From JAAEUE01 sp039180225 (lineage in GTDB: Bacteria > Pseudomonadota > Alphaproteobacteria > Rhizobiales > CAJQND01), in contig JBCDDQ010000305.1 of assembly GCA_039180225.1 (NCBI GenBank), positions 1-5,798 of the forward strand: 5,798 nt of DNA, in the 5' to 3' direction. The position numbers and the translations under genes were made by a program. Below the pieces are notes generated by a model. It made no database searches. It had not been told where the DNA came from and saw nothing but the letters and a program-made list of their open reading frames with translations. Shown in pieces: positions 1 through 5,041 of this stretch. Numbering within the stretch: the first letter of the stretch is position 1; every line of letters starts with the position of its first letter.

Positions 1-186
1 CTCACCATCCATCAGTTTGACTATCAGCTTCAGTTCCGCCTCAGCGCCGACGAGGCCACCTGGCTCATCACCTATGAGGAGATCATGCGGATCCCGGGCC
101 GCTGGGACTATGTGACCGTCGGCAACGCAGAGCAGAGCGTTGCCCATTTTGCAAAGCTGATCGAGGTTTGTGCCGACTTGTTGTAG
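1..186 (+). CDS. C-terminal end of an unidentified protein (5' partial)
   Basis: Frame 1 is open from the first base to a TAG at 184-186 and gives 61 residues, beginning LTIHQFDYQL and ending LIEVCADLL. The start lies left of the window. The visible part mixes beta-like stretches (HQFDYQLQFRL, TWLITYEEI) with a final amphipathic helix (AEQSVAHFAKLIEVCADLL). No signal peptide, membrane segment or catalytic motif can be seen in this tail. I do not recognise the family. The coding call rests on the open frame, the plausible protein-like composition and the lack of a good competing frame; a minus-strand frame (108-386) crosses it but has poor composition. An imperfect 16-base inverted repeat has one arm inside the last codons and the other just after the stop. 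Confidence 0.6.
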   Translation, partial: LTIHQFDYQLQFRLSADEATWLITYEEIMRIPGRWDYVTVGNAEQSVAHFAKLIEVCADLL

Positions 187-205
187 CGCGGGCAACGCTG
201 TGCTG
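130..205. repeat. Imperfect inverted repeat spanning the 3' end of the first gene
   Basis: Bases 130-145 (gagcagagcgttgccc) and 190-205 (gggcaacgctgtgctg) are inverted copies with 14 of 16 positions complementary, including a perfect 10-base core (136-145 against 190-199). The 44-base spacer includes the stop codon at 184-186. No T-run follows, so it is not a typical intrinsic terminator. It could be a 3'-end RNA structure or part of an extragenic repeat. Confidence 0.45.
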
Positions 206-221
206 CGCCGGCGGCTCTGGA

Positions 222-297
222 CCCCTCTTTCGCGGGGATGACGATAAGGGAAGGATTTGGTGCCGGATTTACCGTTTCAAGCTGCCCATCGCGCCCT
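222..297. repeat. Diverged direct repeat, copy 1 (contains a gene-tail remnant)
   Basis: This copy aligns without gaps to 423-498 at a constant offset of 201 bases. The flanks are well conserved: 231-245 is identical to 432-446, and 271-289 matches 472-490 at all but two positions. The centre (about 251-269) is unrelated. Read on the minus strand, the conserved right flank encodes EGAMGSLKR followed by TAA, matching RGVLGSLKR plus TAG at the end of the DUF853 gene. Upstream of the remnant its frame is closed by a TAG (332-334). It is therefore non-coding debris. Confidence 0.55.
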
Positions 298-312
298 CGC
301 GAACGCGAGGGC
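293..312. repeat. Perfect 9-base inverted repeat (hairpin)
   Basis: Bases 293-301 (gccctcgcg) and 304-312 (cgcgagggc) are perfect inverted copies separated by AA. As RNA this would form an 8-bp GC-rich stem with a four-base loop. No T-run follows on either strand. It lies between the ends of the first gene and the DUF853 gene, so it may help end or stabilise either transcript, but it is not a standard terminator. Confidence 0.5.
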
Positions 313-381
313 CCATAACTCGCTTCTTGCCCTAGGCTGAGAAGGTCCTCACTTTCGCAAGGACGCGGAAATTTAACAACC

Positions 382-443
382 GTCATCCCGGAGCCGCACA
401 GCTCAGAGCCAACCGCATGGCTCCCCGCTTTCGCGGGGATGAC
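382..443. repeat. Extragenic palindromic element (GTCATCCC type)
   Basis: The 62-base segment has terminal inverted repeats GTCATCCC (382-389) and GGGATGAC (436-443). Its right half contains a strong hairpin: CCCCGC (423-428), a four-base loop, and GCGGGG (433-438). On the minus strand, which is the sense of the DUF853 transcript, the loop is GAAA, a GNRA tetraloop, and the hairpin begins 31 bases after the DUF853 stop codon. Related sequence recurs at 222-245. Repeats built on GTCATCCCCGCGAAA are common between genes in Alphaproteobacteria. The element may act as a 3' RNA-stabilising hairpin; no T-run is present. Confidence 0.55.
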
Positions 444-498
444 GATGGGAGGGACGCGGGGGTTAGCCCCTACCGCTTCAAACTGCCCAGCACACCCC
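423..498. repeat. Diverged direct repeat, copy 2 (overlaps the DUF853 gene end)
   Basis: This is the partner of 222-297 at an offset of 201 bases. It begins with the GTCATCCCC-type hairpin and runs through the stop codon into the last codons of the DUF853 gene (470-498). The gene-tail part and the hairpin part are both shared with copy 1 at the same spacing, with a diverged centre between them. That suggests a duplication of the whole gene end plus its downstream element, not two independent insertions. Confidence 0.5.
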
Positions 499-1948
499 TG
501 ATCAGCGCGCGGCCGATTTGCGTGCCGATGGTGCGCACCGCTGAGCTGATAAAGCGTTCCGTGTGGCTCATGCGGCGGCTTGAGCGCCCGCTGGAGCGGG
601 CCTTCTTTTTGGCCTCTTTGGCGCGGGCCTCTTCTTCAGCCGCCCGTTCTGCCGCTTCTGCCCGCTGTTCGGCCCGCTTCTGCAGGATCTCAAAAGCCGA
701 TTCGCGGTCCACCGTCTCATCGTAGAGGCCAAACACCGGGCTGGCGTCCACCGCCTTGCGCCGCTCTCCATCTTCCAGAGGCCCCATGCGTGATGAGGGC
801 GGGCGGATGAGCGTTTGCTGCACCATGGAGGGGACACCCTTCTTTTCCAACGTAGAGACCAGAGCCTCACCGACGCCAAGCTGCGTAATGGCGGTTTCCG
901 TGTCGATATCCGGATTCTGACGGAAAGTGGACGCAGCCGTCTTCACTGCCTTCTGTTCGCGGGGCGTATAGGCCCTGAGCGCATGCTGAATGCGGTTGCC
1001 AAGCTGGGCCAGCACCGCATCGGGCACGTCCAGCGGGTTTTGGGTGACGAAATAAACCCCAACACCCTTGGAACGGATCAGGCGCACCACCTGCTCAACC
1101 TTCTCGATCAACGCCTTGGGCGCCTCGTCGAAAAGAAGGTGGGCCTCATCGAAGAAGAACACCAGCTTGGGCTTATCCGGATCACCCACTTCGGGCAGCT
1201 CCTCAAACAGCTCCGACAGAAGCCAGAGCAGGAAGGTGGCGTAAAGCTGGGGCGACAGCATCAGCTTGTCGGCCGCCAGAATGTTGATATAGCCGCGGCC
1301 ATCCCGCGTGGTGCGCATGATGTCTTTGATGTCGAGCGCCGGTTCGCCGAAAAAGCTCTCTGCGCCCTGCTCTTCCAGCACCAGCAGCCGGCGCTGGATG
1401 GCCCCGATCGATTGCTTGGAGACCGTACCATACTCGGTTCTCAGCTCCTTGGCCCTGCCACCGACTTCAACCAGCAAGGACCTCAAGTCCTTCAGGTCGA
1501 GCACCGCCAGCCCTTCCTCATCGGCAATCCGGAAGGCAATGTTGAGCGCTCCTTCCTGGGCCTCGGTCAGGTTGAGCAGGCGCGAGAGCAAAAGCGGACC
1601 CATTTCCGAGATCGTGGTCCGGACCGGATGGCCCTGCTCACCAAACAGATCCCAGAAAACCGTGGGATAAGCATCGAAGCCGTAATCGTCGAAGCCGATC
1701 TTGTTGGCGCGTTCAATGAGAAAATCCTTCGGCTCACCCTCCGCGGCAACGCCGGACAAATCGCCCTTCACATCGGCAGCAAACACCGGCACGCCCTGGT
1801 CGGCAAAGCCTTCCGCCAGGATTTGCAGGGTTACGGTTTTCCCTGTGCCCGTGGCCCCGGTGATAAGCCCATGGCGGTTCGCCAGCTTCAGATTCAAGAA
1901 CTGTTTTTCTTGCGCTGTACCAATAAAAACCTGGGTGCCGTCCGTCAT
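470..1948 (-). CDS. YjgR/DUF853 family HerA-like P-loop ATPase
   Basis: This complete 492-residue protein matches the DUF853 (YjgR) family of the HerA/FtsK ATPase superfamily, usually about 500 residues. The Walker A motif is GATGTGKT (31-38), in the family context LANRHGLITG just before it. The Walker B strand LVFFFDEAHLLFDE carries D267-E268-A269-H270, and the downstream TQNPLDVPD stretch (302-310) looks like the conserved sensor region. Residues about 416-459 are rich in Ala, Glu, Lys and Arg and probably form a coiled coil; the tail (460-492) ends in GSLKR. No signal peptide or membrane segment is seen, so a cytoplasmic protein is expected. The physiological role of the family is unsettled. 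The ATG at 1946-1948 fits the normal family N-terminus, although no strong Shine-Dalgarno precedes it. The gene is divergent from the DUF2780-like gene, and its 3' end is part of a duplicated segment. Confidence 0.93.
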   Translation of the reverse strand: MTDGTQVFIGTAQEKQFLNLKLANRHGLITGATGTGKTVTLQILAEGFADQGVPVFAADVKGDLSGVAAEGEPKDFLIERANKIGFDDYGFDAYPTVFWDLFGEQGHPVRTTISEMGPLLLSRLLNLTEAQEGALNIAFRIADEEGLAVLDLKDLRSLLVEVGGRAKELRTEYGTVSKQSIGAIQRRLLVLEEQGAESFFGEPALDIKDIMRTTRDGRGYINILAADKLMLSPQLYATFLLWLLSELFEELPEVGDPDKPKLVFFFDEAHLLFDEAPKALIEKVEQVVRLIRSKGVGVYFVTQNPLDVPDAVLAQLGNRIQHALRAYTPREQKAVKTAASTFRQNPDIDTETAITQLGVGEALVSTLEKKGVPSMVQQTLIRPPSSRMGPLEDGERRKAVDASPVFGLYDETVDRESAFEILQKRAEQRAEAAERAAEEEARAKEAKKKARSSGRSSRRMSHTERFISSAVRTIGTQIGRALIRGVLGSLKR

Positions 1949-1967
1949 GAGAGAGTTCGCCTGTCAC

Positions 1968-1998
1968 ATTCTAGGGATAGGGTTATGTTGCGGCGCAA
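1968..1998 (-). promoter_or_regulatory. Possible promoter of the DUF853 gene
   Basis: On the minus strand a TAGAAT hexamer (1968-1973) lies about 20 bases upstream of the DUF853 start codon, with TTGCGC (1993-1998) 19 bases further upstream. The -10 is good, but the -35 is weak and the spacing long. The 130-base divergent gap must hold promoters for both genes, which is the main support. Confidence 0.25.
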
Positions 1999-2003
1999 TC
2001 TGC

Positions 2004-2009
2004 TATAAA
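2004..2009 (+). promoter_or_regulatory. Possible -10 box for the DUF2780-like gene
   Basis: TATAAA in the context GCTATAAAT resembles a sigma-70-type -10. No good -35 is visible at the usual distance. Transcription from here would start near 2015-2017 and give a leader of about 60 bases containing the hairpin at 2032-2059. Confidence 0.3.
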
Positions 2010-2031
2010 TTCCCCTCAGACGCAATCACAG

Positions 2032-2067
2032 CTGCCCCGCACGAATGTGCCCGGGGCAGATTTTTTT
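2032..2067 (+). terminator. Terminator-like hairpin in the leader of the DUF2780-like gene
   Basis: CTGCCCC (2032-2038) pairs with GGGGCAG (2053-2059). Inside it, GCAC (2039-2042) pairs with GTGC (2047-2050) around the loop GAAT, leaving a two-base CC bulge. After a single A come seven T residues (2061-2067). This has the form of a Rho-independent terminator on the plus strand only; the minus strand lacks a T-run at its end. It sits inside the 5' leader, and the last T adjoins the GGAGAG Shine-Dalgarno (2068-2073). It is therefore either an attenuator that limits readthrough into the gene or the end of a short upstream RNA. No clear antiterminator alternative was found by eye. Confidence 0.6.
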
Positions 2068-2078
2068 GGAGAGTGAGA

Positions 2079-2477
2079 ATGGAACAATTGATCTCGCAAC
2101 TGGCCAGCCAGCTCGGAATTGACGAAGCACTGGCCCACAAGGCGGTGGGCATGGTGCTCTCGCTTCTGCAAGACCAGGGCGACAGCGGCGCCGTGAGCGA
2201 GCTCTTTACAAAGCTTCCCGGTGCCGGTGAGCTGGCAGAGCAATATGCCGGCGGCGGCAGCAGCGGAGGAGGCCTTGGCGGCATGCTGGGTGGCCTGATG
2301 GGCGGCGGCGCCGGCGAAGCCATGAAACTGGTCGGAACGCTGCAGGCCGATGGCCTCTCCATGGATCAGATCAAGGGCATCGGAACCGGCCTTTTGGAAC
2401 ATGCCAAGCAAGAAGGCGGCGAGGATCTGGTGCGCCGGGCGGTCGAGGGCATTCCAGGGGTGAGCGATTACATCTAG
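2079..2477 (+). CDS. Small DUF2780-like protein with glycine-rich linker
   Basis: The 132-residue product has three parts: an N-terminal helical segment (MEQLISQLASQLGIDEALAHKAV onward, 1-56), a Gly/Ser/Met-rich linker (57-79), and a C-terminal helical segment (80-132, including MKLVGTLQADGLS and IKGIGTGLLEHAK). The pattern of LxSQLGIDxxxAxKAVGMVLxLL followed by a Gly-rich centre resembles DUF2780 (VcgC/VcgE-like) proteins, whose function is unknown. This assignment is from memory of the family's look. No signal peptide is present, so the protein is probably cytoplasmic. The ATG at 2079 is chosen because GGAGAG (2068-2073) lies five bases upstream; the same frame is open far upstream, but that part is antisense to the DUF853 gene. 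The gene stands alone, divergent from DUF853, and its expression may be limited by the leader hairpin. Confidence 0.85.
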   Translation: MEQLISQLASQLGIDEALAHKAVGMVLSLLQDQGDSGAVSELFTKLPGAGELAEQYAGGGSSGGGLGGMLGGLMGGGAGEAMKLVGTLQADGLSMDQIKGIGTGLLEHAKQEGGEDLVRRAVEGIPGVSDYI

Positions 2478-2507
2478 AGCAGTTCTTTGTCATATGGAAT
2501 CACCTGG

Positions 2508-2542
2508 CCCCCACGTCCCGGCGCCGACCGGAACGTGGAGGG
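2508..2542. terminator. Hairpin between convergent genes, possible bidirectional terminator
   Basis: CCACGT (2511-2516) pairs with ACGTGG (2533-2538), and CCGG (2518-2521) pairs with CCGG (2528-2531) across a C/A mismatch and a six-base loop. Adding CCC (2508-2510) and GGG (2540-2542) with one bulged A lengthens the stem. It lies between the convergent stops of the DUF2780-like gene (2477) and suyB (2552). There is no T-run in either direction, so intrinsic termination would be weak; position is the main argument. Confidence 0.4.
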
Positions 2543-2551
2543 TAAGGTGCG

Positions 2552-3724
2552 TTAGGCCGAGCGGTACAGCTTGGTCATCACAAATTCCTTGTGACCAAGC
2601 GCTTCAGCCGCCGTCATCCGGCCATTGGCGGTGCGGCGGATCATATCGATCAGCTCATCGCCGGCCTGGTCGATCGTCATCTCACGCGACAGGATACCGG
2701 TCACATCGCAATCAATGTGTTCCGACATGGTGCGCACCGTGCGTGGGTTGGCAGAGATCTTGATCACCGGAACGATTGGGTTGCCCACAATGTTGCCCTG
2801 GCCTGTGGGGAAGGTGTGCACCACAAAGCCGGCCGCAGCCATCAGGGTCACACACTCAGCCGCCGCAGAGGAGGTGTCCATGAAGTAGAGCCCGGGGCCT
2901 TTCTCTGGAGCCACTGCCGGGCCGACCGCGTCCACATAAGTTGAGGTACGGCCGATCTTCTCCAGATTACCGAGGGCCTTTTCCTCAATGGTGGTCAGAC
3001 CGCCCTCAATGTTGCCCATGGTGGGTTGGCTTTCCGACAGGTCACTGGTTTTGTGCGGCTCGATCACATCGTCCATGTAGGCCTGCCAGATGGCCATGAA
3101 CTTGTCGCCCGCCTCTTCCGTTGCACCTCGCGCTTTGCACAAATGCTCCGCGCCGGTGATCTCAGAGGTCTCGCCGAAGCAGCCGTAGATGCCCTTGGGC
3201 AGCAGCTTGTCGTACATGTTGCCCACGGTCGGGCAGGAGCCAAGGCCTGTGGTGGTGTCGGATTCACCGCATTTTGTGGACACCCAAAGCTCGGACATGC
3301 TGCATTCTTCGCGCTGCAGCTCAGAAGCCCAGTGCACGAATTCCTTGGCCTTGCGCGACGCGGTGGCCACCGTGTTGATGTCGCCATGCTGTTCGATGGA
3401 GTAGGCCGCCACGGGCTTGCCGGTTTCAGCAATGCCATCGGCGATACGCTGGGTCCATCCCGGCTCAATGCCGATCACGATGCAGGCGGCAACGTTCGGG
3501 TTCGCGCCGGTGCCGATCATGGTGCGGAAGTGGAGCTCCAGGTCTTCGCCAAACTGCAAACGACCATAGGAGTGCGGCAACGCCATGGTCCCTTTGATGT
3601 TGTTGGCAACCGCCTCACAGGCCGCGTTTGAGATATCGTCCACGGGCAGGATCACCACATGGTTGCGCACGCCCACCCGACCGTTCTCGCGGCGGTAAGC
3701 CATGACTTTTTCGTTTGCTGTCAT
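2552..3724 (-). CDS. suyB: (2R)-3-sulfolactate sulfo-lyase, large subunit (UxaA family)
   Basis: With SuyA, this enzyme removes the sulfonate group of (2R)-3-sulfolactate to give pyruvate and sulfite in the cytoplasm. The 390-residue protein is the length of stand-alone UxaA/altronate dehydratase-type catalytic subunits. Visible blocks are RRENGRVGVRNHV (11-23), VDDISNAACEAVANNIKG (28-45), GIEPGWT (85-91), STKCGESDTTTG (149-160, with C152), GETSEITGAEH (184-194), KTSDLSESQPTMGNIEGG (225-242) and FPTGQGNIVGNP (305-316). From memory, the N-terminal block and the VDDISNAA...NNIKG...LPH run match SuyB better than altronate dehydratase. ATG at 3722-3724 follows GGGGAG with good spacing, 15 bases after the suyA stop. 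It is the last gene of the operon. A split altronate or related sugar-acid dehydratase is the alternative. Confidence 0.85.
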   Translation of the reverse strand: MTANEKVMAYRRENGRVGVRNHVVILPVDDISNAACEAVANNIKGTMALPHSYGRLQFGEDLELHFRTMIGTGANPNVAACIVIGIEPGWTQRIADGIAETGKPVAAYSIEQHGDINTVATASRKAKEFVHWASELQREECSMSELWVSTKCGESDTTTGLGSCPTVGNMYDKLLPKGIYGCFGETSEITGAEHLCKARGATEEAGDKFMAIWQAYMDDVIEPHKTSDLSESQPTMGNIEGGLTTIEEKALGNLEKIGRTSTYVDAVGPAVAPEKGPGLYFMDTSSAAAECVTLMAAAGFVVHTFPTGQGNIVGNPIVPVIKISANPRTVRTMSEHIDCDVTGILSREMTIDQAGDELIDMIRRTANGRMTAAEALGHKEFVMTKLYRSA

Positions 3725-3739
3725 CTGACTTGCTCCCCG

Positions 3740-4027
3740 CTACCAGCGTTTCGTCTTCAGGTTATGGACGTGCACGTGGCCGCCCTTCTCACAACCGCCC
3801 ACCATCTTGCCGATATCTTCGCCGTACTTGACGATCGTGTCGCCTTCGGCCAGATCTGACAGGGCGATCTTGTGGCCGATCGGCACATCAGCCTTGGCGG
3901 TGAGGGTGAAATCGGTGTTGTCATGGGTCACCACGCAAAGCATCTCCGTGCCGGCAGTGAGCCCCTCGACAACCACAACCCCCACATTATCTTCCGGGTT
4001 GTGGACAAGCAGCTGGGGTATGGGCAT
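3740..4027 (-). CDS. suyA: (2R)-3-sulfolactate sulfo-lyase, small subunit (SAF domain)
   Basis: This 95-residue protein is a single SAF domain equivalent to the N-terminal domain of UxaA-type dehydratases. It carries FLVH-like LLVHNPEDNVGV (6-17), VPIGHKIAL (48-56), YGEDIG (68-73) and the terminal HVHVHNLKTKRW (84-95). In sulfo-lyases the small and large subunits are separate genes, as here, and the small subunit completes the active site of the large one. ATG at 4025-4027 is 18 bases after the stop of the upstream dehydrogenase gene, with a modest AAAGG about ten bases before it. Only 15 bases separate it from suyB, so the two are surely co-transcribed and probably made in equal amounts. If the large subunit proved to be a sugar-acid dehydratase, this would be its N-terminal subunit. 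Confidence 0.85.
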   Translation of the reverse strand: MPIPQLLVHNPEDNVGVVVVEGLTAGTEMLCVVTHDNTDFTLTAKADVPIGHKIALSDLAEGDTIVKYGEDIGKMVGGCEKGGHVHVHNLKTKRW

Positions 4028-4045
4028 TTGTGCAGTACCTTTCTC

Positions 4046-5041
4046 TTAAAGTCTAAACATGATCTTCGGATGCGCGGCCTTGCCGCTCAGAATGTCTTTG
4101 AATGCGCCCGGGCCATCTTCCAGGCCACGTTCTTCCACCCAGTCCAGCGGACCGAGGCGGCCCGTCGCAATGGCGTTCAACGTCTGAGCAAAGTCGCTGC
4201 GGGTGAATGTGTAAGTGCCGATAAACGTCACTTCCTGAAGGGTCAGGCGGCGCACGTCCAACCCGCCTTCTCCTGAGGCAAGACCGATATGGACAATGAC
4301 GCCGCCAGGCTTCACCAACGCGCTGGAACTTGCCCGCGTGGCCTCTCCGCCAAAGGCGTCTACGATCACATGCGCGCTGCCCGCCTCGGGGCTTGCACCC
4401 TCAAGCGGGTTGTAAACCTTGAAGTTCCCGGCCCGGCTCAAAAGCCCGTGGCGCAGTTCATTGGTCTCGGCAATCCATATATCGGCGCAGCCCATGTCAG
4501 CCAGCACCAGGGCCGCAGCCAGGCCGATGGCACCTCCGCCCAGCACAATGGCCCGGGCCTCAGAGAGCGGTCGGTGCGCAGCCTCAGCGGCCAGACGCAC
4601 AGCATGATAGGAGCAGGATATGGGCTCTGTGAGCGCGGCTTGGGCGAATGACAGCCCGTCAGGCAGCTCCAGCGCATTGACGGCCGGGATCGCCACCTGT
4701 TCGGCAAACGCCCCTTCGCGCGGCGGCATGGAGATGATCTGACGGCGTGGGCATAAATTGTGGCGGCCCTCCACGCAGGCTTCACACTGCCCGCAGGTCA
4801 CAAGCGGATTGATGGTCACACGGCGGCCCGTGCCGGGGCCTTCAATCACCGTGCCTGATGCCTCATGGCCCAGGATCAGCGGCGCCGGACGGCGCTCGTC
4901 ATGCCCCAGAAAAGCGTGCATGTCCGAGCCGCAAATGCCCACCGCATCCACTTCAACCACCACGTCGTCCGCATCAGGCTGAGGCTCGACCACTTGGCGC
5001 AGCTCCACCGCTTCAGGACCTGTGTAAACCAGCGCTCTCAT
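4046..5041 (-). CDS. hpsP: Zinc-dependent alcohol dehydrogenase, HpsP-like
   Basis: A medium-chain, zinc-dependent NAD(P) dehydrogenase of 331 residues, slightly shorter than the usual 340-350. The GroES-like catalytic domain holds zinc ligand C37 in GICGSDMH, GHE (58-60), and E139 in LTEPIS. Structural-zinc cysteines are C83, C86, C89 and C97. The Rossmann fold begins VLGGGAIG (166-173), and E192 at the end of the second strand favours NAD over NADP. Related enzymes include threonine, sorbitol and L-idonate dehydrogenases. Adjacent to suyAB and an SDR, the best reading is HpsP, a DHPS 2-dehydrogenase oxidising or re-forming one enantiomer of 2,3-dihydroxypropane-1-sulfonate. Its ATG overlaps the SDR stop in ATGA, indicating translational coupling. 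The enzyme class is certain; the substrate is inferred from context, with IdnD-like idonate dehydrogenase as the alternative. Confidence 0.7.
   Translation of the reverse strand: MRALVYTGPEAVELRQVVEPQPDADDVVVEVDAVGICGSDMHAFLGHDERRPAPLILGHEASGTVIEGPGTGRRVTINPLVTCGQCEACVEGRHNLCPRRQIISMPPREGAFAEQVAIPAVNALELPDGLSFAQAALTEPISCSYHAVRLAAEAAHRPLSEARAIVLGGGAIGLAAALVLADMGCADIWIAETNELRHGLLSRAGNFKVYNPLEGASPEAGSAHVIVDAFGGEATRASSSALVKPGGVIVHIGLASGEGGLDVRRLTLQEVTFIGTYTFTRSDFAQTLNAIATGRLGPLDWVEERGLEDGPGAFKDILSGKAAHPKIMFRL

Noticed and set aside
108..386. Minus-strand 92-codon open frame over the left intergenic region
   Set aside because: It crosses the first gene's coding end and the extragenic hairpins, has low-complexity composition and no ribosome-binding site.
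815..2008. Long plus-strand open frame of about 397 codons opposite the DUF853 gene
   Set aside because: It is fully antisense to a clear ATPase gene, its translation is rich in Arg, Gln, His and Leu without any recognisable domain, and long antisense frames are expected in GC-rich DNA.
1985..2008. Possible seven-residue leader peptide (MLRRNLL) before the DUF2780-like gene hairpin
   Set aside because: It overlaps the likely -10 box, has no Shine-Dalgarno, and has no codon run that would couple translation to the hairpin.
1701..2078. Upstream in-frame extension of the DUF2780-like gene
   Set aside because: The extension overlaps the DUF853 gene antisense, and a good Shine-Dalgarno precedes the ATG at 2079, so the long frame is chance.
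3026..3631. Plus-strand open frame of about 201 codons opposite suyB
   Set aside because: It mirrors a strongly conserved coding sequence and has no recognisable motif or ribosome-binding site.
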